NCBI GenBank assembly: GCA_047639165.1
Contig: JBLINH010000001.1
Location: 1-64,000, forward strand
Direction: 5' to 3'
DNA from: JBLINH01 sp047639165
GTDB taxonomy: Bacteria; Patescibacteriota; Minisyncoccia; Phycocordibacterales; JAACPR01
DNA: 64,000 bases
In this document: one piece after another, positions 8,517-16,602 of the stretch
Numbering within the stretch: the stretch's first letter is position 1
How the letters are laid out: each line of letters starts with the position of its first letter
The notes under the pieces: generated by a model
What the model was told of the DNA's origin: nothing
Database searches by the model: none
The model's input: only the letters and a program-made list of their open reading frames with translations
Position numbers and translations under genes: made by a program

Positions 8517-8708
8517 TTATTTAGAGACATAAACGGGGAAGTGCTTCTCTTTAAAAAAGAACTCTTTTATTTCCTCCGGAAAAGCTCCGACTCTCGGAGC
8601 GAACCCCTCCGGTGTCAGATCGTGCGTAAATGAAACGGTATCGGTAAAAAGGGGATTTTTAAAAAAATAAAAAGCACCTGTGGATAACTTTAATAGTATG
8701 TCGCACAA
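8517..8708 (-). other. Hairpin-rich stretch with a doubtful 63-codon open frame
   Basis: The minus strand is open from a TTG at 8708 to a stop at 8517. The reading includes LTPEGFAPRVGAFPEEIKEF, but there is no ATG, no ribosome-binding site and no known domain. Inside lies a perfect hairpin, GCTCCGA-CTC-TCGGAGC (about 8585-8601), flanked by CTCCGG repeats. A consensus DnaA box, TGTGGATAA on the plus strand, lies at 8679-8687. The G+C content of 8570-8625 is well above its surroundings. It may be a structured RNA, a repeat element or a small gene; I cannot tell which. Confidence 0.3.
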
Positions 8709-8727
8709 TATATCTTTTATCCTGAAA

Positions 8728-8741
8728 CGTTATACGACATA
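8728..8741 (+). repeat. Left arm of 14-bp inverted repeat
   Basis: CGTTATACGACATA is the exact reverse complement of 9432-9445. Together they bracket the gene at 8781-9413. A partial third copy (TATGTCG) lies just outside at 8698-8704. Confidence 0.8.
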
Positions 8742-8776
8742 TATACATAAGCCTTTATATATAAGGCTTATGTATA
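8742..8776. terminator. Hairpin downstream of the HNH-repeat-like gene
   Basis: TATACATAAGCCTT (8742-8755) pairs perfectly with AAGGCTTATGTATA (8763-8776). It lies 5 nt beyond the stop of the minus-strand gene and directly abuts the left inverted-repeat arm. No clear T-tract follows on the minus strand, so it could be a terminator or part of the element's end. Confidence 0.5.
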
Positions 8777-8780
8777 GTGT

Positions 8781-9413
8781 TTATTCTTTTGCCTTCATCT
8801 TCTTGCAGAACTCTTTAAAAGAGGATACATCCATCAGGAATTGGTTCTTTGTAAGCCCCTTCTTTTTATTCTTTAATAAAATATTCATTTCATCTTGGGA
8901 TGTGTCCTCATTTATTTGTAAAAATATTACAGGGAACTCGTTCATCATTTTAAGGTCATACTTACGTAGTTTGCTATTCAAACATCCTAATAAGCTACCT
9001 TTGTCATTGGCATAAAAAACATCTACAGAAAAATGTTTCTTTTTATAAGAAATAAAGAAATCTGACTTAGCTCTATGATCATCAGTGAAAGAAAAGTTTC
9101 TGTGTATACTACGAGGCTCAAAATTGGCTTCTAAGAGTTTGTAAATTTTTTTAACGTAGTTTTGTTTACGTAGATATATGTCAGAGGCCCTTTTTGAACT
9201 ATAAGAACCTTCAGCCAAATTATGTTGGCCGGTAAGTTTCAATTCTTTTCTTAAATTTACCAGTCCCCCAAACCTTCTTTGAATTTGGCGTGAAGATGGG
9301 AGGTCCTCATGTTTATCAAATTCTACAGATGTTGGATACCTTTTATTGACTTTATAAAAAGAGGTTAGTCCTTTTTTTATTTTCTTTAAGTCCCAAGTAG
9401 GTTTTTTTGGCAT
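8781..9413 (-). CDS. Homing-endonuclease-repeat protein of unknown function
   Basis: The N-terminal part (about residues 8-62) reads GLTSFYKVNKRYPTSVEFDK then LPSSRQIQRRFGGLVNLRKE. This fits the helical repeat found with HNH homing endonucleases (PF18780-type). The C-terminal half (about 100-165) has a beta-rich nuclease-like look, with RAKSDFFISYKKKHFSVDVF, but lacks a clean D-(E/D)xK or HNH motif, so catalysis is unproven. A TATAAT box lies 5 nt before the ATG (leaderless). The gene is bracketed by perfect 14-bp inverted repeats. The right arm also overlaps the promoter spacer and -35 region, so the repeats could equally be operator sites. Mobile gene and autoregulated DNA-binding protein are both possible. 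Confidence 0.55.
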   Translation of the reverse strand: MPKKPTWDLKKIKKGLTSFYKVNKRYPTSVEFDKHEDLPSSRQIQRRFGGLVNLRKELKLTGQHNLAEGSYSSKRASDIYLRKQNYVKKIYKLLEANFEPRSIHRNFSFTDDHRAKSDFFISYKKKHFSVDVFYANDKGSLLGCLNSKLRKYDLKMMNEFPVIFLQINEDTSQDEMNILLKNKKKGLTKNQFLMDVSSFKEFCKKMKAKE

Positions 9414-9431
9414 ACAGTATTATATCATACG

Positions 9432-9445
9432 TATGTCGTATAACG
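9432..9445 (-). repeat. Right arm of 14-bp inverted repeat
   Basis: TATGTCGTATAACG, the exact reverse complement of 8728-8741. It lies 18 nt upstream of the start codon of the gene at 8781-9413, across the spacer and -35 region of its promoter (TATAAT at 9424-9419). The match ends on both sides. Confidence 0.8.
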
Positions 9446-9451
9446 GACTTG

Positions 9452-10474
9452 TTATTTCATCATCTTTCTTAAAACAAATAGTTTATACCAAATCTTTTTG
9501 TTTACAATATCAAAGAAACTAGAATGGTTTAAAGTTTCACCACCAAATCTTTTTTTATATAAAGTAAGCTTCTTTAGTGACGGAACTTTGTTTTCATTTG
9601 AACTAATACCACCAAAATTGTATTTTTCTAAGCCTAAACTTTTAGCATGTTTGATACTCTCAAATTGCGCTTTGTGCGAGTAGGGGACTTTCCTATATGA
9701 ATCTCCTGACGCTCCATACAAATACATAGCTTCTTTCCCATATGTTATGAATAGGAAAACACCCACCACTTCCCTATCGATTTTTGAAATTGTTAGGAAG
9801 CCATTTTTCTTTTCCTCGATACTTTTAAACACTTCCTTATAGTATTCTTCCGGATGTAGAGTGAATCCATTTCTTTTGGATGTAGCGTTCATTAATTTAA
9901 CAAATACATCAAAATACTCTTTGAAGTTTTCAGAGATTATTTCAATTTCTGAATTTTTGCGTTCAGCTAACCTAATACTGTACCTAGTCTTTTGGTGAAA
10001 CTCTTTAGTGATTTTTTCTATAGGTTTAGTCAGGTCTAGTATCCATTCTGCACGTGGTTGGAAGTATGATCCTTTGTACGTTGCCCTGGAGGCTTTATTG
10101 AAATACTTTTTAAGAACCCCATCATCTAGTGTTGGATTAAAATCTAATCTAAAGAATATTCCATTTCTATCTTTGAGTAGTTTGGTTAATCCTTCTTTTA
10201 GGAAAGGTAGAACTTTTTCAGTATCGTCTATATTTAATACTGGACCATATGGAGCATAGAAATATTTTTGTCCAAAAGGTAAGCTCACTTCAATGGCTTG
10301 TACGTATGCAAGAACTTTCCCATCTTCTTCTACAGAAAATCTACAAACACTCTTACCAAGATTCTCATGCCAGGAACCATAGAAAGGAGCTTGGATAAAG
10401 GATCCTTTGTTTTTTATGATGAAATCATTATACTTCTCACCACTTTCTATTTTGTTAAAAGTTAATCCGTTCAT
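9452..10474 (-). CDS. FemAB-family peptidyltransferase (FemX-like)
   Basis: FemAB proteins add amino acids from aminoacyl-tRNA to the lipid II stem peptide, building the peptidoglycan cross-bridge at the inner membrane face. The 340-residue protein has the two-GNAT arrangement, with SFIQAPFYGSWHENLGK near the N-terminus and FYAPYGPVLNIDD. Further on are KTRYSIRLAERKNSEIEI in the middle and YLYGASGDSYRKVPYSH with YNFGGIS in the second half. All are characteristic. The start codon overlaps the stop of the LytM peptidase gene (TAATG), so translation is likely coupled. It closes a cell-wall gene run with murG, ftsW and mraY. Confidence 0.85.
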   Translation of the reverse strand: MNGLTFNKIESGEKYNDFIIKNKGSFIQAPFYGSWHENLGKSVCRFSVEEDGKVLAYVQAIEVSLPFGQKYFYAPYGPVLNIDDTEKVLPFLKEGLTKLLKDRNGIFFRLDFNPTLDDGVLKKYFNKASRATYKGSYFQPRAEWILDLTKPIEKITKEFHQKTRYSIRLAERKNSEIEIISENFKEYFDVFVKLMNATSKRNGFTLHPEEYYKEVFKSIEEKKNGFLTISKIDREVVGVFLFITYGKEAMYLYGASGDSYRKVPYSHKAQFESIKHAKSLGLEKYNFGGISSNENKVPSLKKLTLYKKRFGGETLNHSSFFDIVNKKIWYKLFVLRKMMK

Positions 10475-11778
10475 TATAGTTTTGGTAAGTATTCCATAGG
10501 ATCAAGATATGAATCAAGAGAAGCTGCTGGGATGGTTACATTGTAAGCACCACATCCATATGAGCTAGGAGCCACCTCTCTATAGTTAATAACATTAACA
10601 CCTTGGTTAATATATAGAGAAAGGTGAAGGTGTGGACCTGTACTTATACCTGAAGTTCCACTATATGCGATTACTTGTCCTTGTTCCACTCTTTGTCCTA
10701 TCTTAGCAGTTACACTTGAAAGGTGAGCATACATAGTTGAAAGTCCATTATCATGTTCAACCAGTATCCACTTACCCCATGAATTACATCCTGGATATGC
10801 ATCAGTATTATCAGTTCCCTTCACTACACCAGAAGAAACTGTTTTAACTGGTGTTCCGATTGGTACTCCAAAGTCCATACCATTATGAAATGCTCTACCA
10901 TATATATGAGTGTTTCTTTTAGCAAAAGCTGTACCACCAAATCGTTGTGTGATTATGAAGTTAGAAACAGGCCATCCGAATATACCACTTTTAGCTTTTT
11001 GAAATCCATCAGGATCAATGATGACTTGAAGTTGTGATTCAAACTCTAGTAATTCTTGTTCGAAAGCATCTTTTATCCTTACCTTTTCAGCTAAGACTTT
11101 TTTGTATTCGCTTTCTTCATTCTTTGTTTGAGCCAAGAGGGTATCCTTTTGTTTCTTTGTATGAGCTACTGCCTCCTTCTTTCCACCAAGAGTCACTTTG
11201 GTAGTTTCAAGAACTTCTTTTTCTTCTGTCTCTTCTACTTTCTTTTCGGTAAGTTCCCCGTTTAGAACTTTCAATGTGTATACAGAGTCTCGAACCTTAT
11301 CTTGGAAGTTTTCAAGATTGTTTAAGGCAATCCAAAAATCAGACATAGACTCATGTCCGAAAAGGATTTCAAGTAGTGAAGTAGATTCAAATTCGTCCAG
11401 TCTTCGAAGAGCTTCTCCTAATGCTTCACTATTTAAATCAATCTTTTCAGTCTTGTTATCTATCTCCACAGATATCTTCTGAATAGTTAATTCAGTTTTT
11501 ATGATATTAGTTTCAGTGTATTTAATGTCGCTACTTAGTTTATTCTCTGTGGCTTTAAGTGAGTTTACAGTACCTTGCAAGGAATTTGTTCTTTTGTTTG
11601 CTTCTTTAACTTTAGCTTCTTGTTTCTGTATATCTTTATTTATTTCCTCTATCTTGTTGGAAGCTTGATCAATTTTGTTTTCAAGTTCGTCTACACTTTG
11701 GGCGTGCAAAAGAAAAGGAATTAGAAGAATTCCCAAAATTAGAAATATACTTTTATTTTTTAGAAATCTTAAGTGCAT
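10474..11778 (-). CDS. M23 peptidase with coiled coil (EnvC/NlpD-like)
   Basis: A secreted murein hydrolase or activator. It has a signal peptide (IFLILGILLIPFLLHAQS), then about 240 residues of heptad-rich coiled coil (from VDELENKIDQAS on). The C-terminal LytM domain has candidate zinc ligands in FHNGMDFG (H and D) and in GPHLHLSLY. With both Zn-site motifs present it may be an active endopeptidase, unlike degenerate EnvC. The start codon lies 26 nt inside the end of gltX, so translation is coupled. It is followed by the FemAB gene. Confidence 0.88.
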   Translation of the reverse strand: MHLRFLKNKSIFLILGILLIPFLLHAQSVDELENKIDQASNKIEEINKDIQKQEAKVKEANKRTNSLQGTVNSLKATENKLSSDIKYTETNIIKTELTIQKISVEIDNKTEKIDLNSEALGEALRRLDEFESTSLLEILFGHESMSDFWIALNNLENFQDKVRDSVYTLKVLNGELTEKKVEETEEKEVLETTKVTLGGKKEAVAHTKKQKDTLLAQTKNEESEYKKVLAEKVRIKDAFEQELLEFESQLQVIIDPDGFQKAKSGIFGWPVSNFIITQRFGGTAFAKRNTHIYGRAFHNGMDFGVPIGTPVKTVSSGVVKGTDNTDAYPGCNSWGKWILVEHDNGLSTMYAHLSSVTAKIGQRVEQGQVIAYSGTSGISTGPHLHLSLYINQGVNVINYREVAPSSYGCGAYNVTIPAASLDSYLDPMEYLPKL

Positions 11779-13102
11779 GATTGATACGGTTTAAGGTTTT
11801 TTCTTTTCCTAGTATTCCGGAAATCTCAAAAGGATCGGGAGACCTGTCTCTTCCTGAAAGAGAGTATCTCAAAGGCCAAAGAACGTCGCCTCTCCCCTCT
11901 TCGTTTGCATATGGCCAGATAGATTCTTTAATTTGAGCTTGTGTGAAATTATCTTTGTCCATTTCACTTATAATTTCTTTCACTTTCTCTAGATGTTTTA
12001 CTGCCTCTTCAAGGCCTGTGTCTTTCCAAGAAAGTTTTTCTTTGTCGTATTCGGGCTGTTCATCGAAGTAGTCAAGTTCTCCATTTTTAATCATTTCATC
12101 TATGTCACTTATCTTCACTATCCTATCCAATATCACAGGTTTTAGTTTTAGAATTGTTTCTCCGTCGAAGTTTAGTTTCATTAGTTTTTCAGAGACACAA
12201 TGACAAAAATCATCATCAGAAAGAAGTTTTAGATATTCTTTGTTAAACCAATCTAGTTTTTCTGTATTAAAAATAGCTCCTCCTTTTTGAATTTGATTCA
12301 GAGAAAAACTTTCAACTAGTTCATCTAGTGAGAATATCTCCTGATCTGTTCCAGGGTTCCATCCAAGCATTGCTAGGTGGTTGATGATGGCTTCTTTTAT
12401 GTACCCTTTCTCTCTGTAGTCTGAAATTGAAGTAGCACCGTCTCTTTTACTCATTTTACTCTTATCCTTCCCTAGGATAAGGGGTAGATGGACGTATACT
12501 GGCCGTGGTGCACCGATTGCCTCTTGAATGAGTATTTGTCTGGGGGTGTTTGAAATACCGTCTTCACCTCGAATTACGTGGGTCACACCCATTTCGTAGT
12601 CATCCACTACAACAGCTAAGTGATACAAGGGTTCTGTGAACGATTTAGCGAGAACAAAGTCTCCCAATTCTTCTGTCTTGAATTCTATCTCACCTCGTAT
12701 TTCGTCGTTAAAAGAAATTATTTTGTTAGGATTTCTAAACCTAATCACTTCAGATCTTGAACCTTCATCTTTTGGTTCTTCTTTTGAAACATATGCTTTA
12801 TTTGTGTCCACTAAGTCCTTAATATATTTTTCATATATTTCAGTTCTTTCTGATTGACGATATATTTCATCATGACAAAGATTCAACCAGTCCATACCTT
12901 CCAGTATGTTGGTTTCAAATTCTTTGGTACTTCTTTCCTTGTCAGTGTCTTCAACACGAAGGATGAACTTACCACCGTACTTTCTAGCAAAGAGATAATT
13001 GAAAAGAGCGGTCCTCGCTGTACCAATGTGTAAATTACCAGTTGGTGATGGAGCGATTCTAGTAACTATTTGTTGTTTTTTATTTTTGAATATTCCGAAC
13101 AT
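11753..13102 (-). CDS. gltX: Glutamyl-tRNA synthetase
   Basis: Class I synthetase charging tRNA-Glu and, where GatCAB is present, probably also tRNA-Gln. The first signature IAPSPTGNLHIGTARTALFN lies at about residues 16-35 and the second is KSKMSKRDGATS. The length of 449 is slightly short but the C-terminal anticodon-binding region is recognisable. It is embedded in a cell-wall cluster, its ATG overlapping the murG stop (TAATG) and its 3' end overlapping the M23 gene by 26 nt. This unusual placement implies co-expression. Confidence 0.95.
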   Translation of the reverse strand: MFGIFKNKKQQIVTRIAPSPTGNLHIGTARTALFNYLFARKYGGKFILRVEDTDKERSTKEFETNILEGMDWLNLCHDEIYRQSERTEIYEKYIKDLVDTNKAYVSKEEPKDEGSRSEVIRFRNPNKIISFNDEIRGEIEFKTEELGDFVLAKSFTEPLYHLAVVVDDYEMGVTHVIRGEDGISNTPRQILIQEAIGAPRPVYVHLPLILGKDKSKMSKRDGATSISDYREKGYIKEAIINHLAMLGWNPGTDQEIFSLDELVESFSLNQIQKGGAIFNTEKLDWFNKEYLKLLSDDDFCHCVSEKLMKLNFDGETILKLKPVILDRIVKISDIDEMIKNGELDYFDEQPEYDKEKLSWKDTGLEEAVKHLEKVKEIISEMDKDNFTQAQIKESIWPYANEEGRGDVLWPLRYSLSGRDRSPDPFEISGILGKEKTLNRINHALKISKK

Positions 13103-14229
13103 TATTCTTCGTGTTTTAATGCAGTTTTTATAATCTCAACAGCTATCTTTCTACCAGCATCTGGAACTGCAAACTTTTTAGCATTCTCAATCATATTATT
13201 CCTGTAATCTTCGTTTTCAAATATTCTTGTGATTTCTCCCATCAATATTTCAGGTGTTGCATTGTGCTGTTCGATGACAACTCCTGCTCCACTACGTGCG
13301 TAGTTGAAAGCATTTGTTCTTTGATCATGACTAACGTCTTCAGGTATTGGAATGATAATACTCGGTTTACCCCAAAGAGCAATTTCAAATAAGGAAGATC
13401 CTGCGCGTGTGATTACAAGAGAGCAGGCTCCTGCTGCCATTTTTACCCCAACATCATTTAAATATTTCACAGGTTTGTATCGATCTTTGAATTCAGATAA
13501 CTCTAACTTCATGTCTGATACTTTAGTTACTTGTTCAAAATTGTTCTGTCCTGTCTGATGTATGACTTGATACTTTTTCACAACATCTGAAAGAATATCA
13601 ATGATTGCATCGTTGATAGCCCCAGCTCCTTGTGATCCTCCTATTACAAGAATTATCGGGACGTCTTCTTCGAGTTCAAAGAATTTTGCACCTCCCTCTG
13701 GTGTCGGTATCTGTACAGCTTTTCGAATTGGGTTTCCAGTAAAGGCTACTCTCTCTTTAATGAAGAATTCTGCTGCTTCAGGATATGATACAGCAATCTT
13801 GTTGGCAAACTTACCAGCCCAAAGATTGGCTTTACCTGGCTTACTATCAGATTCGTGAATAATAATAGGAATATGTAATATTTTTCCTGCAATGACAGTA
13901 GGGATACTTCCGTAACCACCTTTGGAAAATATTACATCAGGATATATTCTAAAAATTACCCAAATGGCTTGGAATATACCGATAATTATTTTGAATAAAT
14001 CTACAAAGTTTAGTAAAGAAAAATACTTTCTCTTTTTTCCTGATGTCACATATCTGTACTCAATATTGTGATCAGACAGTAGACCTGAATTATATTGGCC
14101 TGGTGCCACAAAATACATCTTTGGATTTACCAATTTCTTTTCTCTGACTAATTCTGTCACTGCTTCTGCTACAGCAATGATTGGATAGAAATGTCCGCCT
14201 GTTACTCCTCCTGTGAATACTATTTTCAT
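13102..14229 (-). CDS. murG: UDP-N-acetylglucosamine--lipid I transferase MurG
   Basis: MurG adds GlcNAc to lipid I to give lipid II at the inner membrane face. The chosen start MKIVFTGGVTGGHFYPIIA matches the family N-terminus; an upstream in-frame ATG at 14262 would place 11 extra residues and lie inside a terminator. The glycine loop GGVTGGH, the middle VFAPGQYN-like segment and the C-terminal domain VIGGSQGAGAINDAI and TRAGSSLFEIALWGKPSI are diagnostic. A perfect TATAAT lies 7 nt before the ATG, so the mRNA is probably leaderless even though a terminator sits directly upstream. Confidence 0.93.
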   Translation of the reverse strand: MKIVFTGGVTGGHFYPIIAVAEAVTELVREKKLVNPKMYFVAPGQYNSGLLSDHNIEYRYVTSGKKRKYFSLLNFVDLFKIIIGIFQAIWVIFRIYPDVIFSKGGYGSIPTVIAGKILHIPIIIHESDSKPGKANLWAGKFANKIAVSYPEAAEFFIKERVAFTGNPIRKAVQIPTPEGGAKFFELEEDVPIILVIGGSQGAGAINDAIIDILSDVVKKYQVIHQTGQNNFEQVTKVSDMKLELSEFKDRYKPVKYLNDVGVKMAAGACSLVITRAGSSLFEIALWGKPSIIIPIPEDVSHDQRTNAFNYARSGAGVVIEQHNATPEILMGEITRIFENEDYRNNMIENAKKFAVPDAGRKIAVEIIKTALKHEE

Positions 14230-14236
14230 AAAGTAG

Positions 14237-14242
14237 ATTATA
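14237..14242 (-). promoter_or_regulatory. -10 element for leaderless murG
   Basis: TATAAT on the minus strand, 7 nt before the murG ATG. No good -35 is visible; that position falls within the terminator stem (14251-14282). Confidence 0.5.
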
Positions 14243-14250
14243 TCATATGA

Positions 14251-14282
14251 AAAGGGACGCAACTCGCGGGTTGCGTCCCTTT
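14251..14282 (-). terminator. Intrinsic terminator between ftsW and murG
   Basis: AAAGGGACGCAAC pairs perfectly with GTTGCGTCCCTTT around a 6-nt loop. On the minus strand it is followed by TTTTCAT. It would end transcripts coming from ftsW or from the small unit starting near 14334. Confidence 0.8.
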
Positions 14283-14334
14283 ATCTTATTCTAACTCTCA
14301 TCTTCTTTTTTCGTTTCTTTCTAGAACCGGTTCT
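14251..14334 (-). ncRNA. Putative tiny transcript between ftsW and murG
   Basis: A complete promoter (14341-14368) and a strong terminator (14251-14282) delimit a predicted minus-strand RNA of about 85 nt. It starts with the self-complementary GAACCGGTTC, has a purine-rich middle (GAAACGAAAAAAGAAG), an in-frame 6-codon reading MRVRIR ending just before the terminator stem, and then the hairpin. It could be a small RNA, a leader/attenuator for murG, or readthrough control. No RNA family is recognised. Confidence 0.4.
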
Positions 14335-14340
14335 TTTGTA

Positions 14341-14368
14341 ATTATATACCTCGTATATACAGAGTCAA
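14341..14368 (-). promoter_or_regulatory. Sigma-70-type promoter just after ftsW
   Basis: On the minus strand, TTGACT at 14368-14363, a 16-nt spacer and a perfect TATAAT at 14346-14341. It begins 1 nt after the ftsW stop codon. Predicted start of transcription is near 14334. Confidence 0.6.
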
Positions 14369-15469
14369 CTAGACTCTCTGGTATCTAGAAATATTTAACA
14401 TTATTCCTACAGCAAAGAGAGTAAAGAAAAGTGCTGTACCTCCGTGACTAACAAACAAAAGAGGTAATCCTGATAGTGGAATTAATCCAAGCATCGCAGA
14501 TATGTTCATAAAAGATTGAGCTGTAATCATGATTGTTAAACCAATCATCACAAGACCTGCAAATGCATTACTGGTTCTTGAGGCAATTCGGAGACCGCGA
14601 AGTGCAAAGAGGAGATATAGGATTACAAGAGCACTTGCACCTATGAACCCAAACTCTTCAGCGGCCACAGCGAAGATAGAATCCCCTATTGGTTCTGGTA
14701 GGAAGTTAAACTTTTGAGCACTCTGTCCGAATCCTTTTCCTGCCACACCTCCTGATCCTATAGCGATCAGAGATTGTTGGATTTGATATCCAGACTCAAG
14801 CGGATCAGACGCAGGGTTTATATAAGTCATTACCCTTTCTTTTAAGTATGGTCTCGCTATTACCAGCCCAGAAAGCCCTATAAGTCCTACAAGCCCTATT
14901 ATCATAAGGTGTTTCCATTTACCTCCAGCTACTACGAACATTGAAACTGCAGCCACTAGCATAATTACAAAAGTGTCCGTATCTGGTTGTAGGAGTAGTA
15001 TGCTCCCAGCTACACCAGAAATAATAGCAAGTGGTATAAGGCCAAACTTAACATCTTCAACCTTGTTCTTAATACCTGAAAGCCAAGCTGCACAATACAG
15101 AACAAAAGCGATCTTTAGAAACTCTGAAGGTTGAAATGATAGTGGTCCAATTAGTATCCATCTTTTAGCACCACCGTGCTCAAGACCGATTCCCGGTATG
15201 AAAACAAGAAGTGTTAGAACTAGTGAAAATATATAAATCCAGAAAGAGTACTTCTGCCAGAATGTGTACTTCACTCTTGAAAGTATGAAAGCAAATACTC
15301 CCCCCATCATAAGACCAAGAAGTAATTGGTTTAGAACAATGGAAGAGAATTTTATATCATCTCTTGCAGTCAATCCTAGTGAAGCTGAGAGAAAAAGAAA
15401 AAAACCTGATACGGCAAGAGATATTACTATTATCAAAAAAGGCTTATCAATACTTTTTAACTTGGGCAT
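14369..15469 (-). CDS. ftsW: FtsW/SpoVE-type lipid II polymerase (SEDS family)
   Basis: SEDS glycosyltransferase that polymerises lipid II with a class B PBP at the septum. It has about ten transmembrane helices. Typical SEDS stretches are visible: GGAKRWILIGPLSFQPSEFLK, PEPIGDSIFAVAAEEFGFIG (shown by its core DSIFAVAAEEFGF) and GLPLLFVSHGGTALFF. The ATG at 15469 is preferred; an in-frame ATG at 15493 would overlap mraY by 17 nt and add MRLLHNIQ. The placement between mraY and murG is the classical dcw order and favours FtsW over RodA. Confidence 0.9.
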   Translation of the reverse strand: MPKLKSIDKPFLIIVISLAVSGFFLFLSASLGLTARDDIKFSSIVLNQLLLGLMMGGVFAFILSRVKYTFWQKYSFWIYIFSLVLTLLVFIPGIGLEHGGAKRWILIGPLSFQPSEFLKIAFVLYCAAWLSGIKNKVEDVKFGLIPLAIISGVAGSILLLQPDTDTFVIMLVAAVSMFVVAGGKWKHLMIIGLVGLIGLSGLVIARPYLKERVMTYINPASDPLESGYQIQQSLIAIGSGGVAGKGFGQSAQKFNFLPEPIGDSIFAVAAEEFGFIGASALVILYLLFALRGLRIASRTSNAFAGLVMIGLTIMITAQSFMNISAMLGLIPLSGLPLLFVSHGGTALFFTLFAVGIMLNISRYQRV

Positions 15470-15476
15470 CTGTATA

Positions 15477-16550
15477 TTATGCAACAAGCGCAACTATCAC
15501 GCCAATTACTGCAAAGATTGTGGATAATACCCAGTATCTCATTGTTACCTTGTGAGGTGGCCATCCCTTAGCTTCAAAGTGGTGATGGATGGGAGCAGAA
15601 AGAAATACTTTCTTCCCGTTTCTAAACTTCTTTGAAAGTACTTGAATGATTACAGAAAGAGTTGTTAGTACTAACGGCATTGCGATGATTGGTAGTACAA
15701 AAATTCCAAATCCTTCCGCCAGATTATCAGTCATGAAGGCAACAATACCTAGTGTAACTGTTAGACCCATTGTTCCTGTTTCGGACATATAGAATCTGGC
15801 TGGTGGAATATTGAACCAAAGAAAGGCTAGAAGACCACCGACAATCAATGCACAAAAAGCTGCGAGATTGACCTGGTCGTATGCAAATGCAATTAGTGCG
15901 TACGCACTGAACATAATAGCAAACACACCTCCTGCTAGACCATCAATTCCGTCGATAACTCCACCAGAGTAAAGAGCTAGGATAACAAGTGTAAAGAACG
16001 GAATGATTAACCACCCAAGTGAAAGTGTTTCAATAAAGGGAAAACCGATTGATGAAATTCCAAGTTTTGTGTAGAACCAAAAAGAAACTATAAGACCTAT
16101 GAGTCCAACAACAACTAGTCTTTTCTTTAGAGACAGTCCACCTGCGTGGTGATCCCCCGTATCGGATACTTCCATGTAATCGTCTACTAATCCTACAAAC
16201 CCTCCCAAGAGAAGAGTAGCAAGTGGAATCCATGTTTGGTTTCTACTTAGAAAATCTAATTTATCAAAAACATCAAAAGGTAAGAACTTAGCAAGAGACC
16301 AAAGACCTGTAATTACAATGAAGGAGCTAATCCAAACTATTACACCACCCATTCTAGGTGTGTTCATTTCCCTATCTTTGTGGAGACTTGCAAACACAGG
16401 AGCCGGACGTCCATCTACTGCCACAGACTTTACTTTCTTCTTCCACATCTTGTTTCTGTACAAGTAGCCAGAGACTGCTGGAGTTATGAGAATACCTACA
16501 AAGAAGGCTAATATTGAAGGTAGTATTACTTTAACTACGTCTATTAACAT
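15477..16550 (-). CDS. mraY: Phospho-MurNAc-pentapeptide transferase MraY
   Basis: Integral membrane enzyme that makes lipid I from UDP-MurNAc-pentapeptide and undecaprenyl phosphate. It has about ten membrane helices. The active-site motifs are LVDDYMEV (Asp pair), GVIDGIDGLAGG and the histidine motif APIHHHFEAKGW. An extended cytoplasmic insert near residues 85-130 carries the conserved NTPRMGGVIVW. The length of 357 is standard. TATACT lies 7 nt before the ATG (likely leaderless). It starts the run mraY-ftsW-murG-gltX-M23-femAB. Confidence 0.94.
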   Translation of the reverse strand: MLIDVVKVILPSILAFFVGILITPAVSGYLYRNKMWKKKVKSVAVDGRPAPVFASLHKDREMNTPRMGGVIVWISSFIVITGLWSLAKFLPFDVFDKLDFLSRNQTWIPLATLLLGGFVGLVDDYMEVSDTGDHHAGGLSLKKRLVVVGLIGLIVSFWFYTKLGISSIGFPFIETLSLGWLIIPFFTLVILALYSGGVIDGIDGLAGGVFAIMFSAYALIAFAYDQVNLAAFCALIVGGLLAFLWFNIPPARFYMSETGTMGLTVTLGIVAFMTDNLAEGFGIFVLPIIAMPLVLTTLSVIIQVLSKKFRNGKKVFLSAPIHHHFEAKGWPPHKVTMRYWVLSTIFAVIGVIVALVA

Positions 16551-16602
16551 AATGGAAAGTATAGCGTATTCCTTTTATTTTTACTATTCATATGAAAAAG
16601 AT

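Noticed and set aside
8679..8687. DnaA box suggesting an origin of replication
   Set aside because: A single box without further boxes, AT-rich unwinding repeats, or dnaA/dnaN nearby.
14230..14262. Upstream ATG for murG
   Set aside because: It sits inside the terminator hairpin and adds 11 residues not found in MurG proteins.
14283..14340. Short Lys/Arg-rich frame (RTGSRKKRKKKMRVRIR) as a ribosomal-type small protein
   Set aside because: No start codon at the predicted transcript start and no match to known small basic ribosomal proteins; only the 6-codon end is kept as a possibility.
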